Source of the DNA: an uncultured Bacilli bacterium
GTDB taxonomy: Bacteria; Bacillota_I; Bacilli_A; RF39; UBA660
Direction: 5' to 3'
Length of the DNA stretch: 61,348 bases
NCBI GenBank assembly: GCA_944359055.1
Contig: CALVSO010000007.1
Span: 1-61,348 of the forward strand
The notes beneath the pieces were generated by a model. That model saw only the letters and a list, made by a program, of their open reading frames with translations. It was not told the DNA's origin and ran no database searches. Positions 16,671 to 24,606 of this stretch are shown piece after piece. How positions within the stretch are numbered: the stretch's first letter is position 1; every line of letters begins with the position of its first letter. The position numbers and the translations under genes are program-made.

Positions 16671-17024
16671 ATGTTTTTATTAGATATTACTTGTGGTGAT
16701 GGAACCATAGTTATGAATGAAATGATTCCTAGATTAGTTACAACTGGTATAACAATAATTAAAATTGTTGTTCCAATTTTATTAATTGTTTTTGGTATGT
16801 TAGATTTAGGAAAAGCTGTAATGGCTCAAAAAGAAGATGAAATAAAAAAAGGTCAACAAACTTTTATAAAAAGAATAATTGCTGCCGTTATCGTTTTCTT
16901 AGTTGTATTTATTGTTCAAATAGTATTTAATTTAGTAGCAAATGACAACGAAGGTAATGTATGGGGCTGTGTTGATTGCTTTATTAATTATAGTGAATCT
17001 AATAGCAATTGTGTTCAAAGATAA
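16671..17024 (+). CDS. VirB2/TrbC-like two-TM protein, second copy without signal peptide
   Basis: A 117-residue paralogue of the preceding protein: two membrane helices, the same A-Q-K-E-D-E-I-K-K-G-Q-Q-T-F loop and the same W-G-C-V-D-C-F-I-N tail. The N-terminus is short, with no signal peptide. ATG 16671 follows GGGAGGA; the upstream in-frame ATG at 16656 precedes that site and is rejected. Two VirB2-like proteins of different N-terminal type suggest a heteromeric membrane component. A terminator follows. Confidence 0.7.
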   Translation: MFLLDITCGDGTIVMNEMIPRLVTTGITIIKIVVPILLIVFGMLDLGKAVMAQKEDEIKKGQQTFIKRIIAAVIVFLVVFIVQIVFNLVANDNEGNVWGCVDCFINYSESNSNCVQR

Positions 17025-17026
17025 AA

Positions 17027-17060
17027 AAAGATTAATAAATTGTTTATTATCTTTTTTTTT
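17027..17060 (+). terminator. Terminator within the T4SS-like cluster
   Basis: AAAGATTAATAAA / TTTATTATCTTT with one bulged base and a 3-nt loop, followed by a T tract. Confidence 0.7.
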
Positions 17061-17065
17061 TATGA

Positions 17066-17071
17066 TATAAT
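17066..17071 (+). promoter_or_regulatory. -10 box upstream of the VirB6-like gene
   Basis: TATAAT at 17066-17071 directly after the terminator, giving the VirB6-to-lipoprotein genes a transcript of their own. The -35 is not clear. Confidence 0.5.
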
Positions 17072-17112
17072 TATATAAGATTGAGAAATTAATTAATAAA
17101 TGAGGTGTTTAT

Positions 17113-18936
17113 ATGGATTTTCTAGAGACCATATTAAGATTTATTTCATATTGGCTTGACAACTTAGTTTATAATTTTGTGCCTACTATTTATAATCTCC
17201 TTATGGATATAGCTGAAACTTCTATTTTCACAGAAGAAGTTTTTGATATGTTTGCGTCAAAGGTTTATGGACTTTTGGGTATTTTTATGTTATTTAAAGT
17301 ATCATTTTCTATATTATCTTATATAGTAGATCCTGATGCATTTTTAGATAAAAGCAAAGGATTTAGTAAATTAATTAGTAACGTTATTATTACACTTGCT
17401 TTATTAATTACAACTCCATGGATATTTTCACAAGCAATGGAAATTCAAAAAATAATTTTAAGAGATAATGTTTTAGGAAAAGTATTTTCAACAACAAGTA
17501 CAAATCCGAATGTTGTTGCTGATGCAGGTAGTGTTATGGCATATGAAACATTTAAAGCGTTTTATCATTTTGATTATGAAAATGATGCGTATGCTGCTTG
17601 TAAATCAACTAGTAGTTCTGAAGAATTTAATGGTGACACAACTTGTCAAACCGCTTTAGGAATAAGTGATAATACAAAATTTGAAAATTTAAATAATACT
17701 TTAAATAATGCATTTAGCACACAAAATATAAAAGTATATATGGATTTTGATTTATTATATTTGAAAGATTCTAACGACAATTATATTATGGAATATATAC
17801 CAATTATTTCTACAGTAGCAGGTATTGCTTTATTACTATTATTGATTGTTTTTTGTTTTGATGTTGCTCTTAGAAGCGTTAAATTAGGCTTCTTACGTAT
17901 GATAGCTCCAGTTCCTATTATTTCTAGAATAGATCCAAAAAAAGGAAAAGAAACTTTTGATAAATGGTTAAAAACAACTATAAGCACTTATTTGGATCTA
18001 TTTATAAGATTACTTGCTATTTATTTTGCTATTTTTGTTATAACTCAAGTTATTGATTTAAAATTTGTTGATGCTACAACAGGATTACCAGCTGAAGTTA
18101 ATGTGTTTGTAAAAGTGTTTATAATTTTAGGAGCATTATTGTTTGCTAAACAATTACCTCAATTAGTACAAGATTTAACTGGTATTAAGATGGATGGTAA
18201 ATTTACACTTAATCCATTAAAAAAATTAAATGAAACAGGAGTTCCTGGTTTAGCAGCTGTTGGTGCTGCCGGAACTGCTAGTTTTATTGCTAATGCAATG
18301 GAAGCAAGAGGGCCTGGGGATACTGATCCTAGTATTTTCAGAAGAATTTCTAGTGGCTTTGGAGGAATGGGAAGCGCAATGCTTAACACTGGAAAAAATG
18401 TGATAAAAAATAAAGGAGAAAAAAATTTTGATAGTTTCAGAAGCGGAGTTTCTATTGCAAGTAATAATAGAAGAATGCGTGAAGGGGGATATGGTGTTAT
18501 AACAAAAATGCAGGATGCTTGGACAGATATGAGTGGTCATAAATTTAGTACTGGTACAAGTAGTATGCTAAAAAATGATATTAATAATATGGAAATAGAT
18601 TTACAAAATATTAAACAAAGTGAAGAAGCAGCTAGAAGAACATTTTATGAATCATTAAATGGAACGAGTTCGGCTGTAAGAGATTATTTTGATTTTTCAT
18701 TTGATACAAATGCAGATGGAAAATTTAGTGGATATACAGAAAAATCACTTGATGACTTTTTAAGTATACACAATATTTCTAGAAATGATTTAGGACGCGA
18801 AGAAATAGCTGCATTTGAAAACATGTTAGCTAATTATAATGCTGTTACTAGTTTAGATACTAAAGGTAGAGACATTGAAAAACAAATTAAAGACAAAAAA
18901 GAACAAATGGAAAATAGTAAAAAGAAAAATGGTTAA
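17113..18936 (+). CDS. VirB6/TrbL-like polytopic membrane protein
   Basis: A 607-residue protein. The first ~370 residues hold about six membrane helices with a large extracytoplasmic loop (~115-220) containing several cysteines. The remaining ~230 residues are hydrophilic and Gly/Ser/Asn-rich, with a helical charged C-terminus. This layout and its place before a PrgI-like gene fit the VirB6/TrbL inner-membrane channel component of type IV secretion systems. Two conserved blocks, F-D-V-A-L-R-S-V-K-L-G-F and P-V-P-I-I-S-R-I-D-P (~243-272), recall TrbL-like proteins of Gram-positive integrative elements. Confidence 0.75.
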   Translation: MDFLETILRFISYWLDNLVYNFVPTIYNLLMDIAETSIFTEEVFDMFASKVYGLLGIFMLFKVSFSILSYIVDPDAFLDKSKGFSKLISNVIITLALLITTPWIFSQAMEIQKIILRDNVLGKVFSTTSTNPNVVADAGSVMAYETFKAFYHFDYENDAYAACKSTSSSEEFNGDTTCQTALGISDNTKFENLNNTLNNAFSTQNIKVYMDFDLLYLKDSNDNYIMEYIPIISTVAGIALLLLLIVFCFDVALRSVKLGFLRMIAPVPIISRIDPKKGKETFDKWLKTTISTYLDLFIRLLAIYFAIFVITQVIDLKFVDATTGLPAEVNVFVKVFIILGALLFAKQLPQLVQDLTGIKMDGKFTLNPLKKLNETGVPGLAAVGAAGTASFIANAMEARGPGDTDPSIFRRISSGFGGMGSAMLNTGKNVIKNKGEKNFDSFRSGVSIASNNRRMREGGYGVITKMQDAWTDMSGHKFSTGTSSMLKNDINNMEIDLQNIKQSEEAARRTFYESLNGTSSAVRDYFDFSFDTNADGKFSGYTEKSLDDFLSIHNISRNDLGREEIAAFENMLANYNAVTSLDTKGRDIEKQIKDKKEQMENSKKKNG

Positions 18937-18954
18937 AAGAGAGTGTGATATTAG

Positions 18955-19269
18955 ATGAATAATTTTTTAATACCGGCTAATGCTAAAAAATCAATGTTGA
19001 TTTTTGGATTATTTACAACATTTGATTTAATACTATTTGGCGTTGGTGTGGGATTAACATTATCGTTATTGTTAATTTTACCAGTTGAACAAATTACGTT
19101 TGCCATAATAGCATTATTACCGGCATTAATAACTGGATTCTTGGTAATGCCGGTTCCAAATTATTATAATATGAGAACTTTAATAGCTTCGGCAATAGGT
19201 TTTTATATGAATCAAAGAAAGTTTAAATGGAAGGGTTGGTGTTTTCCTCGTGGCGAAGAAAAGAAATAG
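18955..19269 (+). CDS. PrgI/VirB3-like small membrane protein
   Basis: A 104-residue protein with two membrane helices (~15-40 and ~45-65) and a short basic tail. It begins F-L-I-P-A-N-A-K-K-S and has the P-V-P-N-Y-Y-N-M segment after the second helix, as in PrgI-family proteins, the VirB3 equivalent of Gram-positive T4SSs. Its 3' end overlaps the next gene by 20 nt, the usual tight coupling of PrgI with VirB4. Confidence 0.8.
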   Translation: MNNFLIPANAKKSMLIFGLFTTFDLILFGVGVGLTLSLLLILPVEQITFAIIALLPALITGFLVMPVPNYYNMRTLIASAIGFYMNQRKFKWKGWCFPRGEEKK

Positions 19270-19792
19270 ATATACAAATGATGATATTCCAGTAAAAGAA
19301 ATAAAAAATGGTTATATTATTTTGGATAATGGACTAAAAGTTACAGGTGTAAAAATAATGCCTAGAAATATATTTATACTTGATCAAAATACTCAAGATA
19401 GTATTATTTCTAATTTAAGAACAGTTTATAATACAATTGATTATGAATTTTGGATAATAGCAGCAGATAGACCAGTTGATATCAATATATATTTATCACA
19501 ATTAGAATTGTTATATAATAACGTTAGTAATCCAGCAAAAAGAAAATTAATAATGGAAGATATAAATAAAGGGAATATGTTTATGAATAACAATATAGTT
19601 GATACTGAATATTTCTTATTATTTAGAGAAAAAAAGGATGATTTAATTCAAAAAAGAATAAGAAATTTAATTAATACATTTGCTGGTGCTGGTTTAGTTG
19701 CTTATCAAACTACTAATGATGATTTAAGAATGATTTTGGATAATTTCTTAAATGGTGGTACAACCACTACTTTTGGGACGGTGTTAGGATAA
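19250..19792 (+). CDS. VirB4 N-terminal-like protein (separate ORF)
   Basis: A 180-residue soluble protein starting with GTG 19250 inside the end of the PrgI-like gene. Its position immediately before a VirB4 ATPase that begins abruptly, and the single-base overlap of stop and start (TAATG), suggest it corresponds to an N-terminal VirB4 region split off as a separate chain. It lacks any P-loop. The C-terminus ends in a Gly/Thr-rich stretch. An alternative is an independent T4SS accessory protein; no other family is recognised. Confidence 0.6.
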   Translation: MAKKRNRYTNDDIPVKEIKNGYIILDNGLKVTGVKIMPRNIFILDQNTQDSIISNLRTVYNTIDYEFWIIAADRPVDINIYLSQLELLYNNVSNPAKRKLIMEDINKGNMFMNNNIVDTEYFLLFREKKDDLIQKRIRNLINTFAGAGLVAYQTTNDDLRMILDNFLNGGTTTTFGTVLG

Positions 19793-21576
19793 TGGATATA
19801 AAAAGTCAAATAGCTCCTAAGGGCTTAGAATTTAGATCAAGTGATTTTATTATTAGTGATAAATATGCTACTATTTTAACTGTAGTATCATATCCAAAAT
19901 TTATTTCACCAGGTTATTTAGCAAATTTAACTAGTATGTCAGGGGTTAAGGTAGTAATAAAACATATTCCGCTTCCTTTTAGTGTCATACAAAGAATGTT
20001 AAATAAAGAAATAGCGGACTTAAAAATAAGATATCAAGAAGAAAATGACAAAACAATTCAAGAAAGAATAAGACAAGACTATGAGTCATTAGAATATTTT
20101 ATTTCACAATTGGTAAGTACACAATCCAAAATTTATGATTTTCAATTACATGTAATGATTACAGCTAATTCAGAAGAAGAGTTAATTGCAAAAAAATTAC
20201 AAGTAAAAAGTTATCTTGAGGCTATGGAAATGAAAGCATTTCCATTAAGGTTTGAACAAGAAAGAGTTTTAAAATCAATTTTGCCAATTTATCCTAATCA
20301 ACCAATTGAAAATAGAATAGGGACACCTATTCCAGCTCCTACTATTGCCGCTATGTTTCCTTTTATTTTTGATAGCATAAAAGATCCTGGATTATCATGT
20401 TTATTAGGTGTTGATTTTTCTGGTGGAGTTATATTATTTAATCAATTTTTATATCAAATAAAAAAAGAACATAATAGAAATAATGCTAATATAATCGTTT
20501 TAGGTACGTCAGGTTCTGGTAAATCTACTGCAGCTAAATTATTAATTAGAACACATATAAGAAACGATAATCAAGTTGTAATTATAGACCCAGAAGGCGA
20601 ATTTGAAGATATGGCAAAATTGTACGGTGGTGATTTCATTGATTTAGGAAAAGGTGGAGAATTTGGTATGATAAATCCACTTGAAATCATAATGGATGCT
20701 GATGAAGAAGAAATTAAACAAGGATTAGGATACACTGTCTTAACAAGAACTTTACAATCGCTAAAAGCATTTATCAAATATTATGATCCTAGTACAGAAG
20801 AAGATGTAATTAATGTATTTAGTGAAATAGTTCAAGACACTTATAGAAGATTTGGAATAGATTTTACTACTGATTTTTCCAAATTAACTTCTAATGATTA
20901 TCCAACATTTAAAGATGTTTATGCAACGGTTAGAGGTAAATTATTATCTATTCCAGAAAAAACACATGAAAAAGATATATTAGAAAAATTAGAATTAAAA
21001 ATACGTCCTTTAGTTAAAGAATTGAGATATTATTTTGATGGTCATACGACTATTCAACCTCAAAGTAATTTTATTGTATTTAATATTAAAGAGTTGATGA
21101 ATAGTGATAAAAATATTAGAAATGCTTTATTCTTTAATGTTTTAAAATATGCATGGAGTTTAACTTTAAATCCTAATGTAAATACTGTATTAACTGTTGA
21201 TGAAGCTCATGTTTTAATTTCTGGTAACAATATATTAGGTGCTGATTTTTTAGGACAAATTCAAAGACGTGCTAGAAAATACAATACTGGAACTATTATA
21301 ATTACGCAACAGCCTTCGGATTTTAGTGATCCTTCAGTTATAACTCAAGGTAAAGCTATATTTGATAATGCTTCTTATTACTTAGTTATGGGATTAAAGA
21401 AACAAGCTGTAGAAGATTTATCTAAATTAATAGATTTAAATGATAATGAAAAAGAAAGTATTAAAAGATATAATCAAGGGGAAGCGCTATTTGTTTGTGG
21501 AAGTAGAAGAATGCGAATAAATGTAATAGCTACTGAACAAGAATTAGATTCTTTTGGTAGTGGCGGAGGATTATAA
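19792..21576 (+). CDS. VirB4-type conjugation/secretion ATPase
   Basis: A 594-residue AAA+ ATPase that powers T4SS assembly or transport at the inner membrane. The N-terminal VirB4 domain covers ~1-210. The P-loop is GTSGSGKST (~240-248), Walker B is T-V-D-E-A-H (~468-473), and the sensor motif I-I-I-T-Q-Q-P-S-D-F (~501-510) is typical of VirB4/TraE. It starts at ATG overlapping the upstream stop. Key nucleotide-binding residues are intact, so the motor should be active. Confidence 0.92.
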   Translation: MDIKSQIAPKGLEFRSSDFIISDKYATILTVVSYPKFISPGYLANLTSMSGVKVVIKHIPLPFSVIQRMLNKEIADLKIRYQEENDKTIQERIRQDYESLEYFISQLVSTQSKIYDFQLHVMITANSEEELIAKKLQVKSYLEAMEMKAFPLRFEQERVLKSILPIYPNQPIENRIGTPIPAPTIAAMFPFIFDSIKDPGLSCLLGVDFSGGVILFNQFLYQIKKEHNRNNANIIVLGTSGSGKSTAAKLLIRTHIRNDNQVVIIDPEGEFEDMAKLYGGDFIDLGKGGEFGMINPLEIIMDADEEEIKQGLGYTVLTRTLQSLKAFIKYYDPSTEEDVINVFSEIVQDTYRRFGIDFTTDFSKLTSNDYPTFKDVYATVRGKLLSIPEKTHEKDILEKLELKIRPLVKELRYYFDGHTTIQPQSNFIVFNIKELMNSDKNIRNALFFNVLKYAWSLTLNPNVNTVLTVDEAHVLISGNNILGADFLGQIQRRARKYNTGTIIITQQPSDFSDPSVITQGKAIFDNASYYLVMGLKKQAVEDLSKLIDLNDNEKESIKRYNQGEALFVCGSRRMRINVIATEQELDSFGSGGGL

Positions 21577-21597
21577 TTTTATGGGTGGTGATGTTAA

Positions 21598-23847
21598 ATG
21601 AATAATGAATTAAAAAATAGAGATAATTTAAACAATTTAAAAAAAGATAATATTCCTAAACATAATACATCACCATCTATAAATCAAAACAATTATGCTA
21701 ATCAAAACAATCAATTTGGTTATAAAAAAAATGGTTATAATAATTCACAAATTGGAAATTATAAAAAAGCAATTGCCAAAGAAGGCTTAAAAACAGCTGC
21801 AAACGCTTATGCACCGGGTGTTGGAGGAAAAGTAGTAGAAGAATTATCAAAAACTAAAACGGGTGATAAAATATTAAACCAAGCAGCAGATAATTCTAAA
21901 ATATTACTTAGTAATCCATTTAATTTGTTTAAGTCAAAAAGAAAAACAAATGAATTACAAGAAGAACAGGATAATCAAAAAGATAGTGTTAAAGGAACTA
22001 TTGAACTAATAAATAAAATAACAAAATTTATGGCTATAGCACCAGGATTACTTAGTGGATGTTTTGTATTTTTAATAATTGTAACTGTTATATGTGTAAT
22101 AATTTCTCCACTTTTTTATATGGATTCATTATTAGGAAAAACAGATTCTTTTTTTGAAAAAATTGGTAATTTTGTTACTTTAAGAGGATGGTGTACTGAT
22201 GAGGAATGTGCTGAGGTTGAAAAGAATAATTTTTATGAAGAAGTAGAAAAAGTTTATTTAGAATATAAACAAGAAAAAAATGTTGAATTAAACACTTCTT
22301 TAATAATAGCAACTTTAACATATTCTGATCCTTTAGTAACTATTGAAAGTATAGAAGAGGGAGAAATAGATGGAGAGTTTCCTTCATCTAATTTAATCGA
22401 CTTTAAAAAAAGTAAAAAATTAGTTTCACGATTAGCTCAAAATATGGTTTCGGAAGATATTTTGTGTTTTGATCAAAATAATCAAGAGATTGATTGTGAT
22501 TCAATTACAGAAGAAAATGAATCAGAAATTACTAAAACGACTAAATATGTTTTAGATATAGATAAGTATCGTGATTATTTAGAAGTTTATTTTATAAGAA
22601 ATTTTTATTTTGATAATAAAAATGGTGAAAATATTAATATTAAAATTGAAAATGTTATAGACGAAATCTTTTCTAGAGTTGAATTTTATGAATTTGTATC
22701 TAGTTCTGAAAATTCTTCAACTAATTTTGGCGGTAACAATGTCACTGTTACAATATTAGATTGTAATAATGGCTTAGTAATGGAAGAAGTATCATTATAT
22801 GAATATATACAAGGGGTACTATATGTTGAAGGATATGCAACAGAAAGATCTGAAGAATTTTTAAAATTAATGGCTGTTGTAGTAAAAAATTATTTGTACT
22901 CAATAAATAATGTAGATGCAAATTCATTACCAAATAATTTAAGAATAAAAAGTTGTGAAATGAATCAAATTTATTGTAATGTGTCAGAAGGATGCCATAG
23001 CATGGGAGATGGAACTGATAATAGTAGCAATACAATAGTAAGCGGTCCAGATGAAAATGGCAATTATTATCAAAAACCACTTGATGACGTTGAAACTTTA
23101 AAAAAGATAAAAAATGCTATAGATAGTACACTTTCTGAATTTGTAATTGAAAATGAAAAATTTGTTTATACACAGTATCGAGCAAGTTGTAATAATGAAA
23201 TTTGTGATTCTACAACAAACATTATGGATCAAACAGTAGCAAATAATATGATTAATTCTGGTAGCAGCTACCAAGAAGTATTAAATTATTTTTATAAAGG
23301 AAGTATTGAAGAAGTTAATATTTCAACTGCTGGTTACCCTTTGGATTTAAATAATAATTATGTTACTTCTGCTTTTGGTTGGCGTGTTGATCCTAAAAAA
23401 AATTGCTGTACAACACACAATGGAACAGATATATCTGCTCCGGCTGATGCTAATATTTATTCTATTGCTGATGGAGTAGTAGTTCAAAATGTGGCAAATC
23501 ATTATTCGTATGGAAATTATATTGTGATAGGACATGGTAATTTTGATAGTTCTACTGGGAAATATGAATATTATAGTTTGTATGCTCATCAAATTAGACA
23601 TTCAACACTTGTTTCAGTTGGAACTGAAGTAAAAGGTGGTCAATTAATAGGTAATGTTGGTTCAACTGGATATTCTACTGGTTACCATTTACATATAGAA
23701 ATATATCGATATGTAAATAATCGTAAGATTAGAGAAGATGCTGTAACATATTTTGAAGGAGTTCAATTAACTGGTATGGTTGGCGGAGCATTATATGATT
23801 CTGGAAGTGATTGTATAAAACAGTCAGGATGTTCATATTGTGATTAG
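21598..23847 (+). CDS. Membrane-anchored SpoIID-M23 fusion, cell-wall hydrolase of the T4SS-like system
   Basis: A 749-residue protein. Residues 1-140 are cytoplasmic and Asn/Lys-rich, and one membrane helix covers ~144-174. Outside are a helical region with a paired-cysteine site (C-T-D-E-E-C, ~199-204), a SpoIID/LytB-type domain (~380-520, with the conserved glutamate in G-V-L-Y-V-E), and an M23 LytM-type endopeptidase domain (~579-730). The M23 domain has H-x-x-x-D (HNGTD, ~607) and H-L-H (~697). SpoIID domains cleave glycan strands in spore engulfment and M23 domains cleave peptide crosslinks, so one protein could open both parts of peptidoglycan. This is the expected VirB1-like job. A Cys-rich end (C-x6-C-x2-C) is unexplained. 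Confidence 0.88.
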   Translation: MNNELKNRDNLNNLKKDNIPKHNTSPSINQNNYANQNNQFGYKKNGYNNSQIGNYKKAIAKEGLKTAANAYAPGVGGKVVEELSKTKTGDKILNQAADNSKILLSNPFNLFKSKRKTNELQEEQDNQKDSVKGTIELINKITKFMAIAPGLLSGCFVFLIIVTVICVIISPLFYMDSLLGKTDSFFEKIGNFVTLRGWCTDEECAEVEKNNFYEEVEKVYLEYKQEKNVELNTSLIIATLTYSDPLVTIESIEEGEIDGEFPSSNLIDFKKSKKLVSRLAQNMVSEDILCFDQNNQEIDCDSITEENESEITKTTKYVLDIDKYRDYLEVYFIRNFYFDNKNGENINIKIENVIDEIFSRVEFYEFVSSSENSSTNFGGNNVTVTILDCNNGLVMEEVSLYEYIQGVLYVEGYATERSEEFLKLMAVVVKNYLYSINNVDANSLPNNLRIKSCEMNQIYCNVSEGCHSMGDGTDNSSNTIVSGPDENGNYYQKPLDDVETLKKIKNAIDSTLSEFVIENEKFVYTQYRASCNNEICDSTTNIMDQTVANNMINSGSSYQEVLNYFYKGSIEEVNISTAGYPLDLNNNYVTSAFGWRVDPKKNCCTTHNGTDISAPADANIYSIADGVVVQNVANHYSYGNYIVIGHGNFDSSTGKYEYYSLYAHQIRHSTLVSVGTEVKGGQLIGNVGSTGYSTGYHLHIEIYRYVNNRKIREDAVTYFEGVQLTGMVGGALYDSGSDCIKQSGCSYCD

Positions 23848-23855
23848 GAGGCAAA

Positions 23856-24566
23856 ATGAAAAAAATATTTATTTTAATTTTATTAATATTTCTTACTGGC
23901 TGTGATGTTAAATATAATTTAACTATAACCAATAAAGAGGAAGTTAAGGAAAAATTTTATGTATACATTGACAGCAAAACAATTCAAAATAGTTCAATGT
24001 CAAAAAATGAATATTTAGATTATTATTCTCACTTATATTTGCAAAATACTGGTTATAAAAATTACAAAGTTGATACAAAATCAGATGATAAGCTTTCTAG
24101 TTTTATTATAACTAGAGAATATTCAAATTTAGATGATTACGCATCTTCTATATCTTTTAAAAATATGTTTAATAATGCAAATATAGAAAGAATAGGCAAT
24201 TATACTAGTTTTCAAACTTCTAAAAATCAATTTTTAGAAAACATTAATAATGATGAATTGATTTCTGAAGACTCAAAAAATAACACTTATACAATTAATA
24301 TAAAATTTTATAATGAAGTAGTAAATCATAATGCTGATAAGGTTGATGAAAAAAATAATATATATACTTGGGTTATTAATAAAGATACAACGAAAGATAA
24401 TTTATACTTTAAAATTGGACCTAAAGTTAGATATGATGTTATGATTTTTGATTATATTCAAAATAATTTAATTTCTATAATAGTAATAAGTGGAATTATT
24501 TTGTTTATGTTAATAACATCTTTGTATATTTATATTAAAATAAAAAAAAATAATGAAATAGATTAA
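23856..24566 (+). CDS. Lipoprotein with C-terminal membrane helix, LppM-like
   Basis: A 236-residue protein with a lipoprotein signal peptide and lipobox L-T-G-C (cysteine 16). A beta-rich extracytoplasmic domain follows (the start C-D-V-K-Y-N-L-T-I resembles LppM-type domains), then a C-terminal membrane helix (~203-228) and a short basic tail. A lipid anchor at one end and a membrane helix at the other is an uncommon combination. The AGGAGG ribosome site and 8-nt spacing from the wall hydrolase place it in the secretion operon. Its function is unknown. Confidence 0.75.
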   Translation: MKKIFILILLIFLTGCDVKYNLTITNKEEVKEKFYVYIDSKTIQNSSMSKNEYLDYYSHLYLQNTGYKNYKVDTKSDDKLSSFIITREYSNLDDYASSISFKNMFNNANIERIGNYTSFQTSKNQFLENINNDELISEDSKNNTYTINIKFYNEVVNHNADKVDEKNNIYTWVINKDTTKDNLYFKIGPKVRYDVMIFDYIQNNLISIIVISGIILFMLITSLYIYIKIKKNNEID

Positions 24567-24606
24567 ATAATGTGATATACTTATTTATAGTTATGAGGTG
24601 GACATA

